Numbered from the stretch's first letter, positions 1 through 5,539 are shown. The stretch is 5,611 nt of DNA from Parcubacteria group bacterium CG11_big_fil_rev_8_21_14_0_20_39_14 (GCA_002787255.1 PCWD01000039.1:23043-28653), one strand, 5' to 3'. Notes: generated from the sequence alone by a model not told the origin. Made by a program: numbers and translations.

Positions 1-66
1 TTAGACATTGGAAATTTAGGAATTTGATATTTTATTAGACATTAAGATTTAGGATTTAGTCATTTC
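1..66 (+). repeat. AT-rich intergenic repeat, copy A
   Basis: This non-coding stretch before topA is built from two related units of about 32 nt (1-34 and 35-65). Both begin with 'ttagacatt' (1-9 and 35-43) and continue with an 'atttagga' word. The whole block, ending in 'agtcatttc', resembles the reverse complement of 5446-5510: the outer ends match exactly ('ttagacatt' and 'tagtcatttc') and the interior shares 'agatt' and 'ggattta' words. It may be truncated on the left by the window edge. I infer a dispersed intergenic repeat. No transposase or target-site duplication is seen, and no convincing topA promoter could be picked out inside it. Confidence 0.6.
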
Positions 67-70
67 ATTA

Positions 71-87
71 ATTATGATTCTCATAAT
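71..87 (+). promoter_or_regulatory. Inverted repeat over the topA start codon
   Basis: The arms attatga (71-77) and tcataat (81-87) are perfect 7-nt reverse complements around a 3-nt loop (ttc). The topA ATG (74-76) lies inside the left arm. No Shine-Dalgarno sequence sits at a normal distance upstream; the nearest purine run, 'agga' at 51-54, is about 19 nt away. If the hairpin forms in mRNA it would partly cover the start codon, but the stem is almost all A/U and therefore weak. A regulatory role is a guess. Confidence 0.3.
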
Positions 88-2107
88 AGTGGAAAGCCCT
101 GCCAAGGCGCGCACTATATCCCAGTTTTTAAGCCGGGACTACAAAGTCTTGTCTTCTTTTGGGCATATTAGAGATTTGCCTGAAAGAAAAATAGGAATAG
201 ATGTCAAAAGTGATTTCAAACCGACCTATGTTATTTTGTCAAAAGCCAAGGACAAGATAAGGGAGCTTAAAAAATACAGCCCAGGGGCTAAGGATGTAAT
301 ATTAGCCACGGACGAAGACAGGGAAGGTGAAGCTATCGCCTGGCATTTAACTTATGCGCTCTCGCTTCCAAAATCAAAAACCAAAAGAATAGTTTTTCAC
401 GAAATTACCAAAAATGCGATTGAAGAAGCGTTAAAAAATCCTCGCCAAATTGACCAAAACCTGGTTGACGCTCAACAGGCAAGAAGAATTTTGGACAGAT
501 TGGTCGGCTTTAAACTTTCACCTTTTTTGTGGTGGAAAGTTATGAAGGGTCTTTCGGCTGGCCGAGTTCAATCAGTGGCGGTCAGATTAATTGTTGAGCG
601 GGAAAGAGAAATTGAAAAATTCAAAAAGGAAGAATATTGGACAATCATCGCCTCGCTCCTCAAAATCAAAGAGCGAGGAGCAAAGAGCAAAAAGGAAAAT
701 AGTGAATTTCAAGCTACTTTAATTAAAGGGGGGGCAAAAACAATTCCAAAAATGGGAATAAAAAATAAAGAGGAGGCGGATAAGATTTTAAAAGCTCTGG
801 ATGGCGCCCAATATAAAGTTTCAAATATTGAAAAAAAAGAAGTCAGAAAAAATCCCTACGCCCCGTTTACAACCTCGTCATTGCAGCAAACATCCTTCCA
901 GAAACTCCATTTCACGGCAAAAAAAACAATGCTCGTTGCCCAACAACTTTATGAGGGAATAAATATTAAAGAAGACTCAATTGGTTTAATTACCTATATG
1001 AGAACCGACTCTCTAAATCTTTCCGAAGAATCGTTAAAAGGAGCCCAAAAGTATATTATAGAAAAATTTGGAAAAAATTACGCGCCTCCCTCCCCTGTAA
1101 AATATAAAACCAAGGCTAAGGGAGCTCAGGAAGCCCATGAAGCGATAAGACCAACCGACCCGTTCCGGGAACCTGATTCTATCAAAAATTATTTAAGCGA
1201 GGAGCAATACAAACTTTATAACTTAATCTGGCGGAGATTTACTGCCAGTCAGATGGTTCCGGCGATTATTGACCAAACTATAGTTGATGTTCTGGCTAAG
1301 AGCTATACTTTTCGAGCAACCGGCTCAATAATAAAATTTGACGGGTTTACAAAAGTTTATGAAATCTCATCTGAAGAAGTAATTCTTCCTCCCCTGACCA
1401 GGGAAGAAATACTAAAACTTTTAAAACTTGAGGGCAACCAGCACTTTACTCAGCCGCCGCCAAGATATAACGACGCTTCTTTAGTAAAAGCTTTAGAGTC
1501 TTTCGGCATTGGCCGACCCTCAACCTACGCCCCAATTATTGATACTATTCAGCAAAGAGGATATGTCAAAAAATGGAGAGAGGATAAAAGGTTTCATCCG
1601 ACCGAAATCGGAACCCTGGTTAATGATGTTTTGTGCAAGCATTTTTCCCAAATTGTTGATATAAATTTTACCGCTAAAATGGAGGAGAACCTTGACAAAA
1701 TTGCCGAAGCCAAAACTCCCTGGGTGCCGGTAATTAAAGATTTTTATGAACCCTTTGCTCAAAATTTAAGAGAAAAATACAAAGAAGTTTCTAAAAAAGA
1801 ACTGACCACCGAGGAAACAAAGGAAAAATGTCCCGATTGCGGCAAATCCTTAATAATCAGATTGGGAAGATTTGGGAAATTTTACGCCTGCACCGGGTAT
1901 CCCCAGTGTAAATATACTCGCAATGTAGAAAAGTCGGATTCAGAAATACAACCAGCCGAGGGCGAGATGACTTGCGACAAATGCGGCGCCTCAATGGTTT
2001 TAAGAAAAAGCCGGTATGGTAAATTCTGGGGTTGTTCAAAATATCCCAAATGTAGAAATATTATACCCATCGATAAAAACAAATCTCGCAATAAAAATAA
2101 CTTTTAA
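74..2107 (+). CDS. topA: DNA topoisomerase I (type IA)
   Basis: This enzyme relaxes negatively supercoiled DNA by cutting one strand through a 5'-phosphotyrosine link, passing the other strand and resealing. It acts in the cytoplasm on the chromosome. The TOPRIM domain starts at residue 1 with IIVESPAKA (Glu7) and carries the metal triad TDEDREGE (Asp80, Asp82, Glu84). The central domain has the catalytic tyrosine in ITYMRTDS (Tyr308), then EAHEAIRPTD and the GIGRPSTYA motif. Two C-terminal zinc ribbons follow (Cys586, 589, 606, 612 and Cys634, 637, 654, 660); E. coli TopA has more C-terminal repeats. At 677 aa the length fits a compact bacterial TopA. The start is fixed by the family's N-terminal motif, although no clear ribosome binding site precedes it. 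A lysine-rich stretch at about residues 193-212 is encoded by an inverted repeat. The gene is monocistronic as seen and convergent with the next gene. Confidence 0.98.
   Translation: MILIIVESPAKARTISQFLSRDYKVLSSFGHIRDLPERKIGIDVKSDFKPTYVILSKAKDKIRELKKYSPGAKDVILATDEDREGEAIAWHLTYALSLPKSKTKRIVFHEITKNAIEEALKNPRQIDQNLVDAQQARRILDRLVGFKLSPFLWWKVMKGLSAGRVQSVAVRLIVEREREIEKFKKEEYWTIIASLLKIKERGAKSKKENSEFQATLIKGGAKTIPKMGIKNKEEADKILKALDGAQYKVSNIEKKEVRKNPYAPFTTSSLQQTSFQKLHFTAKKTMLVAQQLYEGINIKEDSIGLITYMRTDSLNLSEESLKGAQKYIIEKFGKNYAPPSPVKYKTKAKGAQEAHEAIRPTDPFREPDSIKNYLSEEQYKLYNLIWRRFTASQMVPAIIDQTIVDVLAKSYTFRATGSIIKFDGFTKVYEISSEEVILPPLTREEILKLLKLEGNQHFTQPPPRYNDASLVKALESFGIGRPSTYAPIIDTIQQRGYVKKWREDKRFHPTEIGTLVNDVLCKHFSQIVDINFTAKMEENLDKIAEAKTPWVPVIKDFYEPFAQNLREKYKEVSKKELTTEETKEKCPDCGKSLIIRLGRFGKFYACTGYPQCKYTRNVEKSDSEIQPAEGEMTCDKCGASMVLRKSRYGKFWGCSKYPKCRNIIPIDKNKSRNKNNF
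651..678 (+). repeat. GC-rich inverted repeat inside topA
   Basis: The arms cctcgctc (651-658) and gagcgagg (671-678) are perfect 8-nt reverse complements around a 12-nt A-rich loop. A second register pairs gctcct (655-660) with aggagc (676-681), and 'gagc' recurs at 685-688. It encodes part of a lysine-rich, low-complexity stretch (about residues 193-208) just after the EYW motif, where TopA proteins vary in length. This may be a small in-frame palindromic insertion or chance; only comparison with relatives can tell. Confidence 0.45.
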
Positions 2108-2160
2108 GAAGGGTGGCATCAAATTCCATGTATAAATTTTTTATTTAGAATTTCTAATAT

Positions 2161-2190
2161 AAAAAGCGCTTCTTTAAGGAAACGCTTTTT
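2161..2190. terminator. Bidirectional intrinsic terminator
   Basis: The arms aaaaagcg (2161-2168) and cgcttttt (2183-2190) form an 8-bp stem, with extra inner pairing between ttc and gaa (2170-2172 with 2178-2180). Read on the plus strand, the hairpin ends in a T run after topA, whose stop lies about 54 nt upstream. Read on the minus strand it again ends in a T run, starting 3 nt past the stop of the queuosine-salvage gene. This is the expected position for one terminator shared by two convergent genes. Confidence 0.8.
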
Positions 2191-2193
2191 CAT

Positions 2194-3165
2194 TCAGTAT
2201 GCCGTGGTTGGTGTTAAATGATGAACCCCTTTTTTCATCTTAGCGCCGGCAGACCAAACTTTATAATCAACAGGGCCAATCCAGGTATTTAATAATTCGC
2301 AAAGTTTCACCATGGCATATGTCATTTGAGCTCGAATTTCTTGCTCTTCTAAACTATCCTTTTGAATAATCTTTTGAGCCATTATTCTTTTTTCCAAAGA
2401 ACTCTCGTACCGAAGAATTCCTAATTTCTTCAAAGCCTGGGGGATTCTATAATCCGCCGGCGGACCAAGGTTCTCGGCATCTACAATCAGTGACAATTTC
2501 CCTTTTGAATCCAGGGCCCTTCCTTGATACATTAAAACATATAGCTGTGCCCTTTTATGAAACTGCAAAAAATCCCGTGATGGCTCATGCCAGCTAACAT
2601 CCCAAAATGACGGAAAATCTCTGATTAATCTGTCCACAATTCCGCTTCGCTCGGCGGTAAATGCCCTATACCTGGCTTTTTCAAAAAGATTATAAAAATG
2701 GCCGCCGTATTTTCTTTCTAAAACTTCACCGACTTCATGAAAAATCTCCAATCGTTCGGGTAAAAGAGGCATGGGTGTCAAACCGCGAAAAATAGATTGC
2801 ATATCATCTAAACTTGCGCTTTTAAGCCATCCATAATCCAAAATAGGAATTCCTTCTTCAAGGACTCGCATCAGACAAGCTGACATTGCGAAAGTGCCTG
2901 ATAAGAGCTTTCCTTTATATTCGGTCTGAAATTTCTTTTTCGTCCAGGGATCGGTAAAGCAAAAATTAACAGCGCTGTTTAGCCCGAGAAAATCAACAAA
3001 AACTTTATCATCTTTTTTGGGCAAAACCAATTCCCGCCAATTCGGGGTTTTTAATTCTTCTCTGGCAAAATCTTTAGCTGCTTCTTTTAATCTTTCCCCG
3101 TCAACAAAAACAAATTTTGGAGCTTCCCAAATCGGTTCAAGGCTTTTCAGATAAGGATTGTTCAT
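2194..3165 (-). CDS. qng1: Queuosine 5'-phosphate N-glycosylase/hydrolase (Q-salvage, DUF2419)
   Basis: Members of this family (human C9orf64/QNG1) cleave queuosine 5'-monophosphate to free queuine, which tRNA-guanine transglycosylase can put back into the wobble position of GUN-anticodon tRNAs. The 323-aa protein is close to the human length (about 340) and shares its landmarks in order: LNSAVNFCF (residues 62-70), YKGK (83-86), EEGIPI (103-108), PMPLLPER (131-138), KYGGHF (152-157), FPSFWDV (184-190), FHKRAQ (202-207), ADYRIPQALKKLG (237-249), EEQEIRA (273-279) and a Tyr-ending C-terminus. There is no signal peptide or membrane segment, so it should be cytoplasmic. An in-frame TGA three codons upstream rules out a longer N-terminus; a purine run lies 2 nt before the ATG. 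It is divergent from rel and convergent with topA, so it is probably transcribed alone. Family membership is recognised from remembered sequences, not a search; substrate is inferred from the family. Confidence 0.88.
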   Translation of the reverse strand: MNNPYLKSLEPIWEAPKFVFVDGERLKEAAKDFAREELKTPNWRELVLPKKDDKVFVDFLGLNSAVNFCFTDPWTKKKFQTEYKGKLLSGTFAMSACLMRVLEEGIPILDYGWLKSASLDDMQSIFRGLTPMPLLPERLEIFHEVGEVLERKYGGHFYNLFEKARYRAFTAERSGIVDRLIRDFPSFWDVSWHEPSRDFLQFHKRAQLYVLMYQGRALDSKGKLSLIVDAENLGPPADYRIPQALKKLGILRYESSLEKRIMAQKIIQKDSLEEQEIRAQMTYAMVKLCELLNTWIGPVDYKVWSAGAKMKKGVHHLTPTTAY

Positions 3166-3167
3166 TA

Positions 3168-3173
3168 CCTTTC
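3168..3173 (-). promoter_or_regulatory. Possible ribosome binding site for the Q-salvage gene
   Basis: On the minus strand GAAAGG lies 2 nt before the ATG at 3165. The purine run resembles a Shine-Dalgarno sequence, but the spacing is shorter than the usual 5-9 nt, so its strength is doubtful. Confidence 0.4.
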
Positions 3174-3203
3174 ACCCTATTAACTTATTAAATAACTCTT
3201 TTC

Positions 3204-3232
3204 AACTTAAGGAGTTTGGGGGCAAAAGTCAA
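3204..3232 (-). promoter_or_regulatory. Weak candidate promoter for the Q-salvage gene
   Basis: On the minus strand TTGACT (3232-3227) would be a good -35 box. At 17-nt spacing the -10 position is TAAGTT (3209-3204), which fits the consensus poorly. The region between it and the start codon is very AT-rich, so other -10 choices exist. The -35 box lies in the loop of, or next to, the G/C-run hairpins at 3218-3250. Confidence 0.25.
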
Positions 3233-3250
3233 CCCCGAGTCTTGAGGGGT
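3218..3250. other. Overlapping G-run/C-run hairpins in the divergent gap
   Basis: A C run at 3233-3236 can pair either with the G run at 3218-3222 (4-bp stem) or, together with A3232, with ggggt at 3246-3250 (5-bp stem acccc/ggggt, 9-nt loop). The two pairings exclude each other. The patch is clearly richer in G and C than its surroundings and lies between the two candidate promoters. No T run follows on either strand, so it is not a standard terminator. It could be an operator or have no role. Confidence 0.3.
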
Positions 3251-3263
3251 CTGTATCAAGGTC

Positions 3264-3292
3264 TTTACAAGCCATCTAAAATATGGGATACT
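3264..3292 (+). promoter_or_regulatory. Candidate sigma70-type promoter for rel
   Basis: TTTACA (3264-3269; 5 of 6 to TTGACA) is separated by exactly 17 nt from GATACT (3287-3292; 4 of 6 to TATAAT), with a TG extended -10 element at 3284-3285. The expected transcription start, about 7 nt past the -10 box, is at 3299-3300, the first base of the rel ATG. The mRNA may therefore have almost no leader. An alternative -10, TAAAAT at 3277-3282, lacks a matching -35 box. Confidence 0.5.
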
Positions 3293-3297
3293 AAGGG
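3293..3297 (+). promoter_or_regulatory. Possible ribosome binding site for rel, very close to start
   Basis: AAGGG ends 2 nt before the ATG at 3300, closer than usual. A stronger GGAGG (3302-3306) overlaps the start codon but has no start codon downstream at a suitable distance. If transcription begins at about 3300, neither would act as a conventional site. Confidence 0.3.
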
Positions 3298-3299
3298 AT

Positions 3300-5441
3300 A
3301 TGGAGGATTTTCTCAAAACAATTAAATCAAAATACAATCCAGAGGATCAAAAATTAATTGAACGAGCTCTTGAATTTGCAAAACTTACTCACAATGACCA
3401 AAAAAGGCTGGGAAGTTCCCAGCCCTATATTGTCCATCCAATAGCAGTCGCTAAAAATTTAGTTAAATTGAATTTTGACAGCCCGACCATTGCCGCCGCC
3501 TTGCTTCATGACTCAATAGAAGATGCCAATATACCGGAAAAAACCATAGAAAAGGGGTTTGGAAAGGAAGTTGCTTTTTTGGTCCAGGGTGTAACAAAAT
3601 TAGGAAAAATAAAATACCAGGGAATGGAAAGATATGTTGAAAATTTAAGAAAAATGTTTTTGGCTATGGCTGAAGATATCAGAGTTGTTTTAATTAAACT
3701 ATTTGATAGGTTAAATAATTTAGAAACCCTTGACGCGCTTCCTGAAAGAAAACAAAAGAGGATTGCCGAAGAAACTCTGGATATCTATGGCCCCCTATCC
3801 CACAGACTTGGCATCGGAGAGTTGAAGGGACAACTTGAAGATTTGGCATTTCCTTATGCCCGTCCCAAAGAATACAACTGGCTTATGGAAAATATAAAAG
3901 AAAGGCGCGAACAAGGAGAAAAATATTTAAAAAAAGTCCGACCGATTGTTCTAAAAGAACTGAAAAAAGAAAAAATCGCTCCTCTTGATATTCATACTCG
4001 AGCAAAACATTATTTTTCGCTTTACCAAAAGCTGTTAAGGCAGGATATGGATTTTGACAAAATTTATGATTTGGTTGCCCTTAGAATAATTACCAATTCC
4101 GAAGATATTGAAAAGTGTTATGAAGTTTTGGGGGTTATTCACAAACTCTGGAAACCTCTGCCAGGCTTAATTAAAGACTATATTGCCCTTCCCAAACCCA
4201 ACGGTTATAGGTCCTTGCATACCACTGTTTTATGTCTTGACGGAAAAATTACCGAATTTCAAATTAGAACGCCAATGATGCATAAAGAAGCCGAGTATGG
4301 GATAGCCGCTCATTGGGCCTATGTTGAAATGCAAAAACCAAAGAATGGTGTAAAAATTGACAAGAAAAAATTCGGCTGGGTGAAAGAAATAAGAAACTGG
4401 CAAAAAGAAAACAGAAATTCTGAAGAATTTTTAGAAAACCTGAAAATTAATTTTTTTAAAAATCGGGTCTTCGTTTTAACTCCCAAAGGAGATGTAATTG
4501 ATCTCCCGGAGGGCTCCTGCCCGGTGGATTTTGCTTATCAAATTCATACTGATTTGGGACATAAATGTCAGGCAGCTAAAATAAATGGAAAAATAGTTGC
4601 CCTGAATAAGGTCTTGCAAAACTGGGATGTGGTGGAGATAATTCCCGGAAAGGAGGTAAACCCGAAGAGAAACTGGCTTTATTTTGTAAAAACCGGCAAT
4701 GCTCGTTCAAGGATAAAAAATTGGCTAAAAAATCAAAATAAAACAGAGAGTTTTAAACAGGGAACAGAAATTTTAAACCAGTCCCTATCCCAATTTAAAA
4801 ACATAACTTTGGATAAGCTCTCCCGGGATAAAAAAGAAGGATTGTTGAAAAAGTTTTCCCGGAAAACTATAGAAGAACTGATTATCTCCGTCGGACAGGG
4901 AGAAATCAGTCCCCAGCAAATAATAAAAAATCTTTTTAAGGAAGAAGAAATTTTTGAAATTCCTGAAGTTAAAAAAGAAACCAAAATAAAAATAGCGGAA
5001 ATTCCAATAAGGGTTGGGGGGGAGCGAAATCTTTTAATTAAATTGGCTAAATGCTGCTCGCCGATTCCCGGAGAGAAAATTTGCGCCTACATAACAAAAA
5101 ACCGAGGAGCCATTGTCCATCGGAATTCTTGTAATGCCGTAAGGGCAATCCGGGAAAAATCCCCAAAAAGATTAACTGACGCTCTCTGGGAAGATTCAAC
5201 TAAAAGCGGCTTTATCTTTCCCCTTAAAGTAGTAACCCAGGAGAGATTGGGAATGCTAAGAGATATAAGCTCCGCCATTTCCAATATGGGATTCAATATA
5301 GTAAAATTTACTGGCGAAACTCCAAAAGAAGGACTAGATTCTTTCTTGATAAAGGTGGAGGTTTCCAATATTGATGAAGCAGAAAAACTCTTTTTAGGTT
5401 TAAGGAATGTCAAGGGGGTTATTGAAGTAAAAAGAGAGTAG
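3300..5441 (+). CDS. rel: Bifunctional (p)ppGpp synthetase/hydrolase, long Rel/SpoT type
   Basis: It makes the alarmone (p)ppGpp from ATP plus GDP/GTP on stalled ribosomes and degrades it by removing the 3'-pyrophosphate, thereby setting the stringent response. Domains in order: HD hydrolase (about 20-180) with His46, His70-Asp71, Glu74-Asp75, Asp136 and Asn140, all expected metal or catalytic positions; synthetase (about 225-345) with TRAKH (233-237), YDLVALR (256-262, Asp257), KPNGYRSLHTT (299-309, Tyr303), Glu319 in EFQIRT and AAHW; TGS (about 387-450) with His416; helical region; zinc-finger domain with Cys585, Cys586, His607 and Cys611; C-terminal ACT (about 637-713). At 713 aa it is full-length. 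The intact HD site and the KD of the charged motif indicate a bifunctional Rel rather than RelA. Two departures: LIKD (290-293) replaces the usual RXKD, and Thr233 replaces the usual Gly of GRxKH. The start fits the family; upstream lies a candidate promoter. It stands alone as a plus-strand unit. Confidence 0.97.
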   Translation: MEDFLKTIKSKYNPEDQKLIERALEFAKLTHNDQKRLGSSQPYIVHPIAVAKNLVKLNFDSPTIAAALLHDSIEDANIPEKTIEKGFGKEVAFLVQGVTKLGKIKYQGMERYVENLRKMFLAMAEDIRVVLIKLFDRLNNLETLDALPERKQKRIAEETLDIYGPLSHRLGIGELKGQLEDLAFPYARPKEYNWLMENIKERREQGEKYLKKVRPIVLKELKKEKIAPLDIHTRAKHYFSLYQKLLRQDMDFDKIYDLVALRIITNSEDIEKCYEVLGVIHKLWKPLPGLIKDYIALPKPNGYRSLHTTVLCLDGKITEFQIRTPMMHKEAEYGIAAHWAYVEMQKPKNGVKIDKKKFGWVKEIRNWQKENRNSEEFLENLKINFFKNRVFVLTPKGDVIDLPEGSCPVDFAYQIHTDLGHKCQAAKINGKIVALNKVLQNWDVVEIIPGKEVNPKRNWLYFVKTGNARSRIKNWLKNQNKTESFKQGTEILNQSLSQFKNITLDKLSRDKKEGLLKKFSRKTIEELIISVGQGEISPQQIIKNLFKEEEIFEIPEVKKETKIKIAEIPIRVGGERNLLIKLAKCCSPIPGEKICAYITKNRGAIVHRNSCNAVRAIREKSPKRLTDALWEDSTKSGFIFPLKVVTQERLGMLRDISSAISNMGFNIVKFTGETPKEGLDSFLIKVEVSNIDEAEKLFLGLRNVKGVIEVKRE

Positions 5442-5445
5442 AAAC

Positions 5446-5510
5446 GAAATGACTAATTCCTAAATCCTAATTTCTAACAAAAATCTAAATGTCAAATGAC
5501 AAATGTCTAA
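5446..5510 (-). repeat. AT-rich intergenic repeat, copy B (inverted relative to copy A)
   Basis: Read on the minus strand, this 65-nt block begins 'ttagacatt' and ends 'tagtcatttc', just as copy A at 1-66 does, with 'agatt' and 'ggattta' words between. It starts 5 nt past the rel stop codon. Its plus-strand right part is three tandem 7-mers: aaatgtc, aaatgac, aaatgtc (5487-5507). It is non-coding. It may contribute to the 3' end of the rel transcript, though no strong hairpin lies within it. Confidence 0.6.
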
Positions 5511-5536
5511 GCTGTTTTACCCCGTTAGAAGTCTGG
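5511..5536. other. GC-richer intergenic patch with 'accccgttagaa'
   Basis: Between the repeat and the A/T palindrome lies a short patch with a different composition. The 7-mer gttagaa (5524-5530) is the reverse complement of ttctaac (5472-5478) in copy B, so a 7-bp stem with a 45-nt loop is possible. No complementary arm for 'accccg' lies in the rest of the window. Its role is unknown. Confidence 0.25.
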
Positions 5537-5539
5537 AAG

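Noticed and set aside
728..734. Run of seven G in topA, and another at 5016-5022 in rel, as possible phase-variation sites
   Set aside because: Both genes stay in frame and conserved motifs continue on each side; each run simply encodes Gly-Gly. Phase-variable control of essential genes is unlikely.
1520..1762. 80-aa open frame on the minus strand inside topA
   Set aside because: It lies opposite the conserved GIGRPSTYA region of topA, has no ribosome binding site and no recognisable domain.
1857..2091. Two overlapping minus-strand frames (60 and 69 aa) opposite the topA zinc ribbons
   Set aside because: They are antisense to conserved Cys motifs, and their own cysteine and proline content is a by-product of that coding sequence.
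1826..2107. topA with only two zinc ribbons as a truncated gene
   Set aside because: The frame ends naturally after a complete second Cys4 motif and a basic tail, followed by a terminator; zinc-ribbon number varies in the family.
2453..2464. 12-nt GC palindrome tccgccggcgga in the Q-salvage gene
   Set aside because: It encodes the Pro-Pro-Ala just before the conserved DYR motif, so codon choice explains it; no other copy is seen.
4852..4868. Palindrome agttttcc-c-ggaaaact inside rel as a possible internal terminator
   Set aside because: No T run follows it and it lies in the middle of an intact reading frame.
4733..4984. 83-aa minus-strand frame in rel
   Set aside because: It is antisense to the Rel helical region, with a serine/phenylalanine-rich composition typical of the reverse of Lys/Glu-rich coding sequence.
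5087..5413. 108-aa minus-strand frame in rel
   Set aside because: It is antisense to the zinc-finger and ACT domains of Rel, with no start signal and no family resemblance.
5487..5507. Tandem heptamers as a CRISPR-like or origin iteron array
   Set aside because: Three 7-mers with no spacers, no cas genes and no dnaA or rep gene nearby; they belong to the intergenic repeat.
1..5510. The bracketed block as a composite transposon
   Set aside because: There is no transposase or integrase, the cargo is housekeeping genes, and the repeats are degenerate.
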